64,000 nt of DNA from Microvirga sp. 17 mud 1-3 (GTDB lineage: Bacteria; Pseudomonadota; Alphaproteobacteria; Rhizobiales; Beijerinckiaceae). A program made the translations under genes and the position numbers. Positions 1-9,384 of this stretch are shown here, in pieces. Position 1 is the first letter of the stretch; each line of letters opens with the position of its first letter. The DNA is taken from contig NZ_CP029481.1 in the NCBI RefSeq assembly GCF_003151255.1, positions 3,224,001 through 3,288,000 of the forward strand, read 5' to 3'. The notes under the pieces are model-generated. The model saw nothing but the letters and a program-made list of their open reading frames with translations, was not told where the DNA came from and ran no database searches.

Positions 1-102
1 TCCCCCCTTGTGGGGGAGAGTTGGAGAGGGGGGTGTGAGCGCCACGTTCTGAGAGTCTTGCGCTAACACCCCCACCCTTGCCCTCCCCACAAGGGGGAGG
101 GA
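1..102. repeat. Long imperfect inverted repeat (intergenic)
   Basis: Positions 1-40 are largely complementary to 62-102. The outer arms CCTTGTGGGGGA and TCCCCACAAGG pair almost perfectly, and an inner GGGGTGT pairs with ACACCCC, leaving a loop of about 20 bases. Such C-rich hairpins are common between genes in alphaproteobacteria. It could end transcription of a gene to the left of the window. The remaining bases up to the dapD start (103-281) show no other feature that I can recognise. Confidence 0.6.
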
Positions 103-281
103 ATCCTGTCGTATCGTGTCCCGGTTGCGCGCGTCCTTCCCCGGATTTCGCCTTGTCATAACCGGCTCACGCCCTGGAACAGCGCACATCGCTCCCATTC
201 CGGCACGGATCAGGTGACAGGCCGGGGCGCCGTTGCTAAGCAGACCTCCCGCCATTCTCTCCAAAGCCTGTGAGCCGATCC

Positions 282-1124
282 ATGTCCCATACCGATCTCG
301 CCCGCACCGTCGACAACGCCTGGGAGGACCGGGCGAATGTGAGCCCCGGCACCAAGGGCGCCGTGCGCGACGCCGTGGAAGAGGCCATCAGCCTGCTCGA
401 TTCCGGCAAGGCCCGTGTCGCCGAGAAAGTCGGCGGCGAATGGCAGGTGCATCAATGGCTGAAGAAGGCCGTGCTCCTGTCCTTCCGCCTCAACGACATG
501 GAAGTGATCAAGGGCGGCCCGGGCGAGGCCACCTGGTGGGACAAGGTCCCGTCCAAATTCGCCGGATGGGGCGAGAATCGGTTCCGGGATGCGGGCTTCC
601 GCGCAGTCCCCAACTGCACCGTGCGGCGCGGCGCCTATATCGCGCCCGGCGTGGTGCTGATGCCGTCCTTCGTCAATCTCGGCGCCTATGTGGACGAAGG
701 CACCATGGTCGATACCTGGGCGACCGTCGGCTCCTGCGCGCAGATCGGCAAGAACGTGCACCTCTCCGGCGGCGTCGGCATCGGTGGCGTGCTTGAGCCG
801 CTTCAGGCGAATCCCACCATCATCGAGGACAATTGCTTCATCGGCGCCCGCTCCGAAGTGGTGGAGGGCGTCGTGGTCGGCGAGGGCTCGGTGCTGTCCA
901 TGGGCGTCTTCATCTCGGCCTCCACCAAGATCATCGACCGCAATACCGGCGAGGTCTTCGTCGGCAAGGTCCCGCCCTATTCGGTGGTCGTCCCCGGCTC
1001 GCTCCCTGGCAAGCCGCTGCCCGACGGCACCCCCGGCCCATCCCTCTACTGCGCCGTCATCGTGAAGCGCGTCGACGCGCAGACCCGGGCCAAGACGGGG
1101 ATCAACGAGCTGTTGAGGGATTGA
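282..1124 (+). CDS. dapD: 2,3,4,5-tetrahydropyridine-2,6-dicarboxylate N-succinyltransferase
   Basis: This enzyme transfers succinyl from succinyl-CoA to tetrahydrodipicolinate, a cytoplasmic step of the succinylase branch of lysine and meso-diaminopimelate synthesis. The protein is about 280 residues, the usual DapD length. Its C-terminal half shows the hexapeptide left-handed beta-helix of this acyltransferase family (GGVGIGG, CFIGARS, VVVGEGS and FVGKVPP stretches). I chose the ATG at 282, which gives an N-terminus [14 protein letters not shown] typical of DapD; an in-frame GTG at 270 would add four residues. dapE begins four bases after its stop, so the two are very likely cotranscribed. 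Confidence 0.95.
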   Translation: MSHTDLARTVDNAWEDRANVSPGTKGAVRDAVEEAISLLDSGKARVAEKVGGEWQVHQWLKKAVLLSFRLNDMEVIKGGPGEATWWDKVPSKFAGWGENRFRDAGFRAVPNCTVRRGAYIAPGVVLMPSFVNLGAYVDEGTMVDTWATVGSCAQIGKNVHLSGGVGIGGVLEPLQANPTIIEDNCFIGARSEVVEGVVVGEGSVLSMGVFISASTKIIDRNTGEVFVGKVPPYSVVVPGSLPGKPLPDGTPGPSLYCAVIVKRVDAQTRAKTGINELLRD

Positions 1125-1128
1125 TCCG

Positions 1129-2286
1129 ATGGATCACTCCCCCGTCTCCCTCGCACAATCCCTCATCCGCTGCCCTTCAGTGACCCCCGCCGAAGGCGGA
1201 GCGTTGGCTTACATCGAGAGCGTCCTTCGGGAAGCGGGTTTCGCGGTGCATCGGCCGGTCTTCTCCGAGCCCGGCACGCCGGACGTGGAAAACCTCTATG
1301 CCCGCTATGGCACAGGGAGCCCCTACCTGCTCTTCGCCGGCCATACGGACGTGGTGCCGCCGGGCGATGTCGCCCGCTGGCGGCACGATCCGTTCGGCGG
1401 GGTGATCGACGGGGGCGAGCTCCATGGGCGCGGTGCGGTCGACATGAAGGGCGGGATCGCCTGCATGATGGCGGCGGCGCTCGCCTTCCTCCGCGAGCGG
1501 CCGGATTTCGGAGGCTCCATCGGCTTCCTCATCACCGGGGACGAGGAAGGACCAGCCGTCAACGGCACCGTGAAGCTTCTCGAATGGGCGAAGGCCCGGG
1601 GCGAGCGCTTCGACGCCTGCATCCTGGGTGAGCCGACCAATCCGGAGCGGCTCGGGGACATGATCAAGATCGGCCGGCGCGGCTCGCTCACCGGGCATGT
1701 GACGGTCGAGGGCAAGCAGGGGCACGTGGCCTATCCGCACCTCGCCGATAACCCGATCCCTCACCTCATGCGGCTGCTCTCCGCCCTCATCGGCGAGCCC
1801 CTCGACCACGGCACGGAGCATTTCGACGCCTCCAATCTCGAAGTCACGACCGTCGATGTGGGCAACCCGGCCGCGAACGTGATTCCGGCCGCGGCACGGG
1901 CCACCTTCAACATCCGCTTCAACGATCGCTGGACGCCGCAGAGCTTGGAGGAGGAGCTTGCCCGCCGCCTGCGCGAGGCTGCCGGCAACCATGTGCGCTA
2001 TACGCTCACCGTCGAGCCGACCAATGCGGTCGCGTTCCTGACCGAGCCCAATGCCTTCGTGACCTTCATCGCCGAGGCAGTCGAGGCAGAGACCGGGATC
2101 CGGCCCAAGCTCTCCACCACGGGTGGCACGTCGGATGCGCGCTTCATCGTCCGGGATTGCCCAGTGGTCGAGTTCGGCCTCGTGGGCCAGACCATGCACC
2201 AGGTCGACGAGCGCGTGCCGGTCGCGGACCTCGACAGGCTCGCGGGCATCTATCGGAAGCTGCTCGATTCCTATTTTGCCGCCTGA
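1129..2286 (+). CDS. dapE: Succinyl-diaminopimelate desuccinylase
   Basis: An M20-family dizinc hydrolase that removes succinate from N-succinyl-LL-diaminopimelate, following DapD in lysine and cell-wall precursor synthesis. The protein has 385 residues, normal for DapE. Expected metal-site residues are visible: H72 in AGHTDVVP, D105 in GAVDMKGG, the catalytic E139 and E140 in TGDEEGP, and H357 in GQTMHQVDE. The dimerisation insert ([15 protein letters not shown]) is also present. It follows dapD after a four-base gap and is probably translated from the same mRNA. Confidence 0.96.
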   Translation: MDHSPVSLAQSLIRCPSVTPAEGGALAYIESVLREAGFAVHRPVFSEPGTPDVENLYARYGTGSPYLLFAGHTDVVPPGDVARWRHDPFGGVIDGGELHGRGAVDMKGGIACMMAAALAFLRERPDFGGSIGFLITGDEEGPAVNGTVKLLEWAKARGERFDACILGEPTNPERLGDMIKIGRRGSLTGHVTVEGKQGHVAYPHLADNPIPHLMRLLSALIGEPLDHGTEHFDASNLEVTTVDVGNPAANVIPAAARATFNIRFNDRWTPQSLEEELARRLREAAGNHVRYTLTVEPTNAVAFLTEPNAFVTFIAEAVEAETGIRPKLSTTGGTSDARFIVRDCPVVEFGLVGQTMHQVDERVPVADLDRLAGIYRKLLDSYFAA

Positions 2287-2458
2287 TCGCCGGTCCGGAC
2301 TTCATCAGGAGCCGGGCCGTCGATAGGAATCCCTTGCTTTCGGGGCATTCGGGCGAGCCGGCCGAACGTTGTTCGCCTTCGACGAAAGTCGACGAAGTTC
2401 GGAACGTTCGCGGATTTTGCCGGTTTTCGTGGGCACTCGTCTTCCCGGAGTTCAGCCC
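2287..2458. other. Intergenic region with short repeats
   Basis: This 172-base gap between dapE and the membrane protein gene contains a direct repeat TCGACGAA (two copies, two bases apart, near 2379-2396) and an inverted pair CGAACGTT (2363-2370) and AACGTTCG (2403-2410). It may hold a promoter for the downstream gene. I see no convincing terminator. Confidence 0.3.
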
Positions 2459-3049
2459 ATGATCGTGACGGCCGACGAAGTTAATCGCTCGTTCAAAGGC
2501 ACCCTCGACCTGCTCAACAGCCGTGCCGAGGGTCTTCAGGCCTTCGACATGAGCGAGCGAGGATTCTGGCGCTCCTTCGCGGCGATCTGGCTCACGCTTC
2601 CGGCCTATATCGTCTCGGTCGCCTTCGAGCGGCTGCGCCTCGGTCTGCTGGTGCCGAACCATCCGCTGCTCGACAGTTTCTGGATCGATGCGGTGGTCGC
2701 CTTCGGCCAGGTGGCGAGCTTCGTGGCGTTGCCCGTGGCGATGATCTGGGGCACGCGCAAGCTCGGCCTGACTCACCGCTACGTGCCGTTCGTCATTGTG
2801 ATGAACTGGGTCAGCGTCATGACCATGCTGGTCATGTCGGTGCCGGTCCTCCTGCTGATCCTCGGCTGGGCGCCGCCCCCGCTCGCCAGCCTCTTCAGCC
2901 TGGCGTTCTTCATCATCGTGCTGCGGGCGCAGTGGTTCGCCACCAAGGCGACCCTGGGCCTTCCGGGGCTTCCCGCCTTCGGGATCGTCGCCTTTGGCGT
3001 GCTGCTCAACAGCCTCATCCAGGCGGCGATGCGCGGCATCCTGACCTGA
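2459..3049 (+). CDS. Conserved multi-pass membrane protein of unknown function
   Basis: A protein of 196 residues with about five predicted hydrophobic segments: near residues 35-55, 75-98, 112-140, 145-162 and 170-190. I see no catalytic motif and do not recognise a named family. The ATG at 2459 is preceded by CCCGGAG. The open frame can be extended to 2369, but that stretch is Arg-rich and unlike a membrane protein start. The gene lies between dapE and the convergent truA. Its stop codon falls inside a short palindrome shared with the truA stop. Confidence 0.75.
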   Translation: MIVTADEVNRSFKGTLDLLNSRAEGLQAFDMSERGFWRSFAAIWLTLPAYIVSVAFERLRLGLLVPNHPLLDSFWIDAVVAFGQVASFVALPVAMIWGTRKLGLTHRYVPFVIVMNWVSVMTMLVMSVPVLLLILGWAPPPLASLFSLAFFIIVLRAQWFATKATLGLPGLPAFGIVAFGVLLNSLIQAAMRGILT

Positions 3050-3057
3050 GGCCTCAG
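3046..3057. repeat. Palindrome carrying both convergent stop codons
   Basis: CTGAGGCCTCAG is a perfect 12-base palindrome. It contains the TGA of the plus-strand membrane protein gene (3047-3049) and, on the other strand, the TGA of truA (3054-3056). It is too short and lacks T runs, so it is a weak candidate for a bidirectional terminator. Confidence 0.5.
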
Positions 3058-3797
3058 TCCGGGTAATCGACGCCGATCAGGTAGAGGCCCATGGAAGGCG
3101 CCATGGGCCCACAGCGGGTCCTGTCCCGAGCATCGAGGGCATTGCGAACCTCGTCCACCGTCCAGCGTCCGGCACCGGCCCGTTCCAGGGTTCCGACCAT
3201 GGAACGGACCTGGTGGTGCAGGAACGAGCGGGCGGAGGCATAGATCCGGATCTCGTTCCCGGTCCGCTCCACATCGAGGCGGTCAAGGGTCCTGACCGGG
3301 CTGTTCGCCTGGCACTCGGCGGCCCTGAAGGTGGTGAAGTCGTGCCGCCCGATCAGGGTCTGGGCAGCCTCGTGCATCACGGCCGCGTCGAGGGGCCAGG
3401 CCACATGCCAGGCCCGGTTGATCTCAAGGGCCGGCGGGGAGCGCCGGTTGAGAATGCGATAGACGTAGTGGCGCTTGATGGCGGACATCCGCGCATGAAA
3501 CGTGTCCGGCACCTGCACGGCCGAGAGGATGGAAACTGGCGCAGGCTTCAGATGGGCGTTGGTGGCGTCCCGGACCGTGTCCTGCCGCCAGTCCTTGGCG
3601 AGATCCACATGGACCACCTGATGGGTCGCATGGACGCCGGAATCGGTCCGGCCTGCACAATGGATCCGCACTGTCTCGCCGGCGAAGCGCGCAATGGCCT
3701 CCTCGACCGCCTGCTGGACGGACAGCCCGTTCGCCTGATGCTGCCAGCCCGTGAATGGCGTGCCGTCATATTCGACGACGAGCTTGTAGCGGGGCAT
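3054..3797 (-). CDS. truA: tRNA pseudouridine(38-40) synthase
   Basis: TruA converts uridines 38-40 in the anticodon stem-loop of tRNAs to pseudouridine. The protein is 247 residues from the ATG at 3797, which gives [13 protein letters not shown], the standard TruA N-terminus; the open frame could extend to 3827 but without family similarity. The catalytic aspartate D52 lies in [10 protein letters not shown]. The conserved [13 protein letters not shown] region is near the C-terminus. It is the last gene of a minus-strand operon def-fmt-GNAT-truA, beginning one base after the GNAT stop. Confidence 0.95.
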   Translation of the reverse strand: MPRYKLVVEYDGTPFTGWQHQANGLSVQQAVEEAIARFAGETVRIHCAGRTDSGVHATHQVVHVDLAKDWRQDTVRDATNAHLKPAPVSILSAVQVPDTFHARMSAIKRHYVYRILNRRSPPALEINRAWHVAWPLDAAVMHEAAQTLIGRHDFTTFRAAECQANSPVRTLDRLDVERTGNEIRIYASARSFLHHQVRSMVGTLERAGAGRWTVDEVRNALDARDRTRCGPMAPSMGLYLIGVDYPD

Positions 3798-3798
3798 G

Positions 3799-4305
3799 TC
3801 AGGCCAGCTCCGCGAAGGCGTTCGCATAGGCGACCGGTCCGCGCGCGTTCCGCCCCGCCTCGGTCAGGAACAGAGCCTGGAGGTAGGGGCCGTCATAGGG
3901 CGTCGACAAAGCAGATGTATCCTCGGCCTGGAAGCCGAATTCCCCGTAATAGGCCGGATCGCCCAGCACCAGGACCAGATCCGCTCCCTCATCGGCCAGA
4001 CGCTGGAGCCCGTCCTCGATGAGGGCGGTCCCAATGCCCTGTGCGTGGAAGTCCGGGAGCACCGCCACCGGCGCAAGCGCGAGAGCCCGGATGCCTGGCG
4101 CTTCCGGGAGGGTGAGCGGCGAAAAGGCCACATGGCCGAGAACCGTGTCGGCGCAAGCGACAAGTGACAGGGAGAGATCGCCGTCCCGGCGCAGCCGGTC
4201 CACCAGATCCGCCTCGGCATCGCCGCCGAAGGCCGCGACGTGAAGGGAGCGGATCGCGGTCCGGTCCCCGGGCTCCTCGGGCCGGATCCGCAGGCCGGAC
4301 GTCAT
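3799..4305 (-). CDS. GNAT family N-acetyltransferase
   Basis: A protein of 168 residues with the GNAT fold signature. Motif A ([15 protein letters not shown]) carries the acetyl-CoA pyrophosphate loop QGIGTA, followed by a Leu-rich helix and a C-terminal PAYYGEFGF segment like that in YhbS-type proteins. The substrate cannot be read from sequence. Its ATG overlaps the fmt stop as ATGA (4302-4305), so translation is probably coupled, and truA follows after one base. Placement between fmt and truA hints at a role linked to translation, but this is inference. Confidence 0.85.
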   Translation of the reverse strand: MTSGLRIRPEEPGDRTAIRSLHVAAFGGDAEADLVDRLRRDGDLSLSLVACADTVLGHVAFSPLTLPEAPGIRALALAPVAVLPDFHAQGIGTALIEDGLQRLADEGADLVLVLGDPAYYGEFGFQAEDTSALSTPYDGPYLQALFLTEAGRNARGPVAYANAFAELA

Positions 4306-5234
4306 GCGAGGCTCAGCCCTGCGGCCAGCCTGACGCCGCGCAGGAATGCATCGGCCGCCATGGGACCTTTGCCGGCCCGCTGCACTTGGAGGAGACGGAC
4401 CGCGCCGTCGTGGCAGGCGATGAGCCCTTTGTCGTCGAGGAGCGTGCCCGGCGCGCCGCTTCCGCTCTCAAGGGCCGTGCGCAGCACCTTCACGCGCTCC
4501 GGGCCCTTGCCGAAATCGGCCGTGAAGAAGGCGCCCGGGAAGGGCGACAGGCCGCGGACATGGTCGTGCACCGCCTGGGCGGTCTTTGCCCAGTCGATCC
4601 GGGCCTCCTCGTTGGTGATCTTGTGCGCGTAGGTGACGCCCTCGTCGGGCTGGGGCGTGAAGTTCAGGCCGCCGCGGGAAAGCGCCGCGAGCGCCCGCAC
4701 CATCAGGTCGGCACCGAGGACCATCAGCTTGTCGTGCAACTCGCCGGCCGTCATGTCCGGCGCGATGGCGACCCGCTCGGCCATGGCGACAGGGCCGGTA
4801 TCGAGGCCTTCCTCCATCTTCATCACAGCGACGCCGGTCTCGGCATCTCCGGCCATGACCGCACGCTGGATCGGCGCGGCGCCACGCCAGCGCGGCAGAA
4901 GGGAAGCGTGCAGGTTCAGGCAGCCAAGGGAGGGGGCATCGAGGATCGGCTTCGGCAGGATCATGCCGTAGGCGACGACCACGGCAACGTCGGCCTCATG
5001 GGCGCGGAAGATTTCGGCCGCTTCCTCGGTGCGCAGGGTCTTAGGGGTCAGGACCGGCAGCCCGAAGCGCTCCGCCATCCGGTGCACGGGTGAGGGCCTC
5101 AGGTCCATGCCGCGCCCGGCCGCTGCCGGAGCCCGCGTGTACACGGCGACGACCTCGTGGCCCTGGCCGACGATCTCGGAGAGCGTCGGGACCGCGAAGT
5201 CCGGCGTCCCCATGAAGATGACGCGAAGGCTCAT
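4302..5234 (-). CDS. fmt: Methionyl-tRNA formyltransferase
   Basis: Fmt formylates initiator Met-tRNA using 10-formyltetrahydrofolate. The protein has 310 residues from the ATG at 5234, giving [16 protein letters not shown], a classic Fmt start. The catalytic triad is visible as N107 and H109 in [12 protein letters not shown] and D145 in EEGLDTGP. The C-terminal domain follows ([21 protein letters not shown] region). The reading frame remains open upstream through def in another frame, but that extension is an artefact. Its start overlaps the def stop by four bases (ATGA), the conserved def-fmt arrangement. Confidence 0.97.
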   Translation of the reverse strand: MSLRVIFMGTPDFAVPTLSEIVGQGHEVVAVYTRAPAAAGRGMDLRPSPVHRMAERFGLPVLTPKTLRTEEAAEIFRAHEADVAVVVAYGMILPKPILDAPSLGCLNLHASLLPRWRGAAPIQRAVMAGDAETGVAVMKMEEGLDTGPVAMAERVAIAPDMTAGELHDKLMVLGADLMVRALAALSRGGLNFTPQPDEGVTYAHKITNEEARIDWAKTAQAVHDHVRGLSPFPGAFFTADFGKGPERVKVLRTALESGSGAPGTLLDDKGLIACHDGAVRLLQVQRAGKGPMAADAFLRGVRLAAGLSLA

Positions 5235-5752
5235 GCGCCGCCGGCCTCCCGCTTCGCGGCCTTCTTGAATTTCGTCATGACCCGGTCGCGCTTGAGCTTC
5301 GAAAGGTAGTCGATGAAGAGGATGCCGTTGAGATGGTCGATCTCGTGCTGCACGCAGGTCGCCAGCAGCTCGCCGGCCTCCTGCTCGATGGTCTCGCCGT
5401 CGAGATTCATGTAGCGGAAGCGCACCCGGTCCGGGCGCTCGACTTCCTCGTAATATTCCGGGATCGACAGGCAGCCTTCCTCGTAGGTGCGCTTCTCCTC
5501 GGAGGCCCAGACGATCTCCGGGTTGATGAGCACCATCGGCTGATGCTCGGTTTCCGACTTGGAGACGTCGATGGTGACGATCCGCTTGGGAACCCCGATC
5601 TGGATCGCCGCAAGGCCGACGCCCGGCGCATCGTACATGGTCTCGAGCATGTCCTCGGCCAGCGCCCGGATCTCGTCCGTGATCTTGTTCACGGGCTCGG
5701 AAACGAGGCGCAGCTTGGTGTCGGGGAGGATTACGAGGGGTCTGATCGTCAT
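5231..5752 (-). CDS. def: Peptide deformylase
   Basis: This metal hydrolase removes the formyl group from nascent protein N-termini, acting after Fmt and the ribosome. The protein is 173 residues and carries all three deformylase motifs: GVGLAAIQ at 44-51, EEGCLSIP with the metal ligand C94, and QHEIDHLNG with H136, E137 and H140. It is the first gene of the minus-strand operon and overlaps fmt by four bases. The operon promoter should lie in 5753-5848, shared back to back with rmuC. Confidence 0.97.
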   Translation of the reverse strand: MTIRPLVILPDTKLRLVSEPVNKITDEIRALAEDMLETMYDAPGVGLAAIQIGVPKRIVTIDVSKSETEHQPMVLINPEIVWASEEKRTYEEGCLSIPEYYEEVERPDRVRFRYMNLDGETIEQEAGELLATCVQHEIDHLNGILFIDYLSKLKRDRVMTKFKKAAKREAGGA

Positions 5753-5848
5753 GATGGGCGGAGATAAGCCGTTGCGCCGGGATGGTCAAATCGTTCGTCT
5801 TATGTTCGGATGATTCCGTCAACCGGAACCTTTGCCTACGGACCCCAC

Positions 5849-7033
5849 ATGAACGATTCCGTCCTTCTCCTCGGCGCCTATGCCCTTCCGTTCGGAAAGG
5901 TGATGGCTGGGATCGCGGCCGTCTGCCTCCTGCTCCTGATGGTCATGACCCTGGTGCTCCTGCGGAGCCGGCGGGAGCGGGCCTTCGAGGCGGCCGTGGC
6001 GGCCGAGCGGGCCCGCGAGATGGACGACAAGATGGCTGAGATGACCCGCATCCAGGCCGAGATGACGGGGCGGATGCAGACCATCGCGGAGGTCTTCGGC
6101 ACCCGCCAGAGCGATTTCGTGCGGCTGATCTCCGAGCGGATCGACGGCTTGCAGCACCGGGTCGGCCAGGGGCTGGAGGCCACGACCCGCCACCAGTCGG
6201 AAAACCTGTCACGGCTCAACGAGCGCCTCGCGGTGATCGATGCGGCACAGCGCAACCTCAAGGATCTTGCGGGCGAGATCGTCGGCCTCAAGGACGTTCT
6301 CTCCAACAAGCAGGCCCGCGGTGCCTATGGGCAGGGCCGCATGGAGGCGATCGTGCGGGACGGGCTCCCGAGCGGCGCCTTCGAATTCCAGCCGACCCTG
6401 TCCAACCGCACCCGGCCTGACTGCCTCGTGAGGCTGCCCGGCGATTCCCGGGGTCTGGTGGTGGACGCCAAGTTCCCGCTCGAAGCCTTCATCCGGTTCC
6501 GGGACGCGAGGGATGAAGATGGAAAAGTCCGCGCCGCTGCCCGAGTGCGCAACGATGTCCTGATCCATGTGCGCGACATCGCCGAGAAATACCTCATCCC
6601 GGGCGAGACGCAGGATATCGCGATCATGTTCGTGCCGGCGGAGTCCATCTACGCGGACCTCGCCGAGCATTTCGAGGACGTGGTCCAGAAGGCCCATCGG
6701 GCGCGGGTCGTGATCGTCTCGCCGTCCCTGCTGGCGCTGGCGATCCAGGTCATGCAGTCCCTGGTGCGCGATGCACGCATCCGCGAAGAGGCCCATGTGA
6801 TCCAGGTCGAGGTGCAGAAGCTTCTGGAGGACGTGGAGCGCCTCAACGGGCGCGTGGCCAAGCTCGACGCCCATTTCCGCCAGGCTCAGGAGGATGTCGG
6901 GCAGATCAGGGTCTCGACCGAAAAGATCGTCAAGCGCGGCCAGAAGATCGAGACGCTGGAATTCGACGAGGGCGATGCCGAGAAGGCCGAGTGGATCAGG
7001 CTCCACGGGCCGGGCCTGCGCGCCGTCGAGTGA
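5849..7033 (+). CDS. rmuC: DNA recombination protein RmuC
   Basis: RmuC-family proteins are membrane-anchored, coiled-coil proteins with a putative endonuclease-like domain that limit rearrangement at inverted repeats. From the ATG at 5849 the product is 394 residues: one membrane segment at about 15-38, a long charged coiled coil (about 40-145), then the RmuC core with [16 protein letters not shown] and a downstream [11 protein letters not shown] segment. The frame also allows an ATG at 5810, but the 5849 start (MNDSVLLLG) leads directly into the membrane anchor. It is divergent from def. Confidence 0.9.
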   Translation: MNDSVLLLGAYALPFGKVMAGIAAVCLLLLMVMTLVLLRSRRERAFEAAVAAERAREMDDKMAEMTRIQAEMTGRMQTIAEVFGTRQSDFVRLISERIDGLQHRVGQGLEATTRHQSENLSRLNERLAVIDAAQRNLKDLAGEIVGLKDVLSNKQARGAYGQGRMEAIVRDGLPSGAFEFQPTLSNRTRPDCLVRLPGDSRGLVVDAKFPLEAFIRFRDARDEDGKVRAAARVRNDVLIHVRDIAEKYLIPGETQDIAIMFVPAESIYADLAEHFEDVVQKAHRARVVIVSPSLLALAIQVMQSLVRDARIREEAHVIQVEVQKLLEDVERLNGRVAKLDAHFRQAQEDVGQIRVSTEKIVKRGQKIETLEFDEGDAEKAEWIRLHGPGLRAVE

Positions 7034-7148
7034 CCGAAGGCCCCAGTCCAGGCGGGGAACAGAGCAAGCGGCGGGACGTTCTTGAAGCGTCGGACACGAT
7101 CCCCCGCCGGTGCTGCGCACTGGCTCCCCCAGCCGAAGGATATGCGCC

Positions 7149-7652
7149 ATGGGTCTTTTCTCGAAGGACATCAAGACGCTGGATGATCTCTTCATCCACA
7201 CGCTCCAGGACATCTACTACGCCGAACAGCAGATCACGAAGGCCCTGCCCGAGATGATCTCCAAGGCGACCGATCCGCAGCTCAAGCAGGCCTTCCAGTC
7301 GCATCTCGGCGAGACCGAGCAGCAGGTGAAGATGGTCGAGCAGGTGTTCCGGATGCACGGCCACGATCCGAAGGGCGTGACCTGCCCGGCAATCGACGGA
7401 ATCATCGACGAGGCCCAGGACATCGCGGGCGATATCGACGACCCGCAGGTGCTCGACGCGGCCCTGCTCGCTGCCGCGCAGGCGGTAGAGCATTACGAGA
7501 TCACCCGCTACGGAACCCTGGTCGCCTGGGCCAAGCAGCTCGGCCGCGAGGATTGCGCAGGCGTCCTGCACCAGATCCTGGAACAGGAAAGGGCCACGGA
7601 CCAAAAGCTGACCCGCATCGCGGAGAGCAAGGTCAACACCCGCGCAGCCTGA
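7149..7652 (+). CDS. Ferritin-like DUF892 (YciE/YciF-type) protein
   Basis: A protein of 167 residues beginning MGLFSKDIKTLDDLFIHTLQDIYYAEQQI, the hallmark of the DUF892 family of four-helix ferritin-like proteins (YciE/YciF). These are stress-induced in enterobacteria; the biochemical role is poorly known. Candidate di-metal ligands include the E in YYAEQQ, E and Q in GETEQQV, and E-H in VEHYEI. The ATG at 7149 is preceded by GAAGGA at good spacing, so I reject the longer frame from 7110. It is monocistronic: a strong hairpin follows at 7685. Confidence 0.85.
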   Translation: MGLFSKDIKTLDDLFIHTLQDIYYAEQQITKALPEMISKATDPQLKQAFQSHLGETEQQVKMVEQVFRMHGHDPKGVTCPAIDGIIDEAQDIAGDIDDPQVLDAALLAAAQAVEHYEITRYGTLVAWAKQLGREDCAGVLHQILEQERATDQKLTRIAESKVNTRAA

Positions 7653-7684
7653 CGCTCGGATCCGCTTCAGTTCATCGTTACGGG

Positions 7685-7711
7685 AAAGGCGGCCCCATGG
7701 CCGCCTTTCTG
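7685..7711 (+). terminator. Rho-independent terminator after the DUF892 gene
   Basis: A perfect 10-base stem (AAAGGCGGCC at 7685-7694 with GGCCGCCTTT at 7699-7708), a four-base loop CCAT and a short T-rich tail lie 32 bases after the stop codon. Because the left arm begins with AAA, it could also work weakly on the other strand. Confidence 0.85.
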
Positions 7712-7843
7712 TTCATGAGCCGTTGTCTTGAAGAACAAACAGGTTATCCATCGCGCCATGATCCAGGGATGGGGCGCAGAACCTGCCGAAGGATGATACG
7801 GGCGGTATAGGCATGGGGCATCAAGCTCGGCTAAGTTGCGCCA

Positions 7844-8260
7844 ATGACCTCCGCGTTCTCCCTCGATTCTCGCCTCGAAGCCGATACGATTCCCGTCGGC
7901 GACCTTGCCTTGTCGTCGGTCCTGCTCCTGAACGACGCCCGTTTTCCCTGGTTCGTCCTGGTTCCCCGCCTGGCGGGCGCCAGCGAGCTGACCGATCTCG
8001 ACGCGGCGCAAGCCGTGCAGCTCATGGACGAGATGCGCATCGCCGTGCGGGTCATGACGGCGCTCGCCAAGCCCGACAAGGTCAATGTGGGGGCGCTCGG
8101 AAACATCGTGACGCAGCTCCATGTGCATGTGGTCGGGCGGTTCCGCTCCGACCCGGCCTGGCCGGGCCCCGTCTGGGGCCACGGGACGCGCACCCCCTAC
8201 CCCGCTCACGCGGCCGCCGCCCTGGTCGAGCGCGCCGCCACCCTGTTCGCGGCCGCCTGA
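7844..8260 (+). CDS. HIT family hydrolase
   Basis: A 138-residue protein of the histidine-triad superfamily, which hydrolyses or transfers nucleotides. The triad QLHVHVVGRF is near residues 91-100, where a third histidine of the usual HxHxH is replaced by V-V-G-R, so it reads H-V-H-V-V rather than H-V-H-L-H. This resembles the HIT-like diadenosine tetraphosphate hydrolase branch found in alphaproteobacteria. nudC follows after 22 bases, so the two nucleotide-pyrophosphate enzymes are probably cotranscribed. Confidence 0.85.
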   Translation: MTSAFSLDSRLEADTIPVGDLALSSVLLLNDARFPWFVLVPRLAGASELTDLDAAQAVQLMDEMRIAVRVMTALAKPDKVNVGALGNIVTQLHVHVVGRFRSDPAWPGPVWGHGTRTPYPAHAAAALVERAATLFAAA

Positions 8261-8282
8261 GCCGATCCCGAAAGACGCTTCC

Positions 8283-9185
8283 ATGACCTCCCTGATGGCC
8301 TACATCACGAACCGGCTCGTCCGTCACAGCGTCGAGCACGACCCGGAGGCACTGGCGCGCCACGCGCGGGATCCGGAGGCCGCCATCGTCCTCCTGGCCG
8401 GGGACCTGCCGGTCCTGACGGCGGGCGAGCCGGGCACCTGCTTCCTGCCCGCTTCCGTGCTCGAAAGGCTGCCCGCCCACCGGGAGCAGGTCTTCCTCGG
8501 ATATCTCCAGGACAGGCCGGTGATCGCCACCCTGGCCGACCCGGAGGCCGCAAAAACCTTCGAGGAGGATCCGGCCTTCACGGTCGAGAACCTGCGTGCC
8601 GTCGCGGTGAACGGCCTCGTGCCGGCCGAGGAGCTTGGCACGCTCGCCATGGCGAAGTCCCTGCTCGACTGGCATGCCCGGCACCGCTTCTGCGCCAATT
8701 GCGGCGCCCCGACGTGCCACGCCCAGGCGGGCTTCCGCCGCGACTGCGACGCCTGCGGGGCGCAGCACTTCCCCCGCACGGACCCGGTCGTGATCATGCT
8801 GATCACCCGCGGCGACCGGTGCCTGCTCGGGCGCCAGCCCCGCTTCGCGCCGCGGTCCTATTCGTGCCTGGCGGGCTTCCTGGAACCGGGAGAGACCATC
8901 GAGGACGCGGTGCGGCGGGAGGTATTCGAGGAGGCAGGGATCCGGGTCGGCGCCGTGCGCTACTTGGCCTCCCAGCCCTGGCCCTTCCCGTCCTCGATCA
9001 TGATCGGCTGCGCCGGCGAGGCGGAGAGCGACGAGATCGTCTTCGACACGGCCGAGCTGGAGGATGCCCGCTGGTTCTCCAAGGACGATGTCCGGCGCAT
9101 GATCGCCGGAACCCACGAGACCTTCGCGGCCCCCTCGCCGATCGCCATTGCGCATCATCTCCTGCGCCAGTGGGTGCGGGATTAG
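8283..9185 (+). CDS. nudC: NAD(+)/NADH diphosphatase
   Basis: NudC hydrolyses NAD(H) to NMN(H) and AMP and in E. coli also removes NAD caps from RNA. The protein is 300 residues from the ATG at 8283, preceded by GAAAGACG. It has the zinc ribbon (C137, C140, C155, C158), the Nudix box GFLEPGETIEDAVRREVFEEAG (split: G198 to G219) and the diagnostic SQPWPFP at 230-236 that separates NADH diphosphatases from other Nudix enzymes. The frame extends upstream to 8121 only by running through the HIT gene in another frame. Confidence 0.96.
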   Translation: MTSLMAYITNRLVRHSVEHDPEALARHARDPEAAIVLLAGDLPVLTAGEPGTCFLPASVLERLPAHREQVFLGYLQDRPVIATLADPEAAKTFEEDPAFTVENLRAVAVNGLVPAEELGTLAMAKSLLDWHARHRFCANCGAPTCHAQAGFRRDCDACGAQHFPRTDPVVIMLITRGDRCLLGRQPRFAPRSYSCLAGFLEPGETIEDAVRREVFEEAGIRVGAVRYLASQPWPFPSSIMIGCAGEAESDEIVFDTAELEDARWFSKDDVRRMIAGTHETFAAPSPIAIAHHLLRQWVRD

Positions 9186-9264
9186 GCTAAGAGGCCCCTT
9201 CCGGCGCGGGTCCCGCACACGCTTGCAGGAACGGAGACCGCAGAAACGACCTTTCTCATCAAGA

Positions 9265-9277
9265 TTGTGCATTGCAA
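9265..9277. promoter_or_regulatory. Possible secondary operator half-sites upstream of lacI-family gene
   Basis: TTGTGCATTGCAA combines the GTGCA and TTGCAA half-site sequences of the palindrome at 9325, but in a compressed and overlapping arrangement. It may be an auxiliary binding site or a chance match. Confidence 0.25.
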
Positions 9278-9324
9278 CCCGGATCGGTCGTTTTAGAATA
9301 CACAAAGGGCTTCACCCCTTCTTC

Positions 9325-9340
9325 ATGCACAGCTATGCAA
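9325..9340. promoter_or_regulatory. LacI-type operator candidate upstream of the regulator
   Basis: ATGCAC-AGCT-ATGCAA is an inverted repeat with a CG-like centre spacing typical of LacI-family operators. It lies 45 bases before the GTG of the LacI-family gene. Nearly the same palindrome occurs at 17695-17710 and 23819-23834, upstream of the two phosphate-ester-type ABC operons, which suggests autoregulation plus control of both operons. Confidence 0.6.
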
Positions 9341-9384
9341 GCTGACAGACGCCGAGATCGACAACCTTTGCCATAGGGACGGCA

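Noticed and set aside
4302..5822. Apparent fusion protein upstream-extending fmt through def
   Set aside because: The first ~196 residues are def read in the wrong frame; the family start of Fmt is the ATG at 5234, which overlaps the def stop in the usual ATGA manner.
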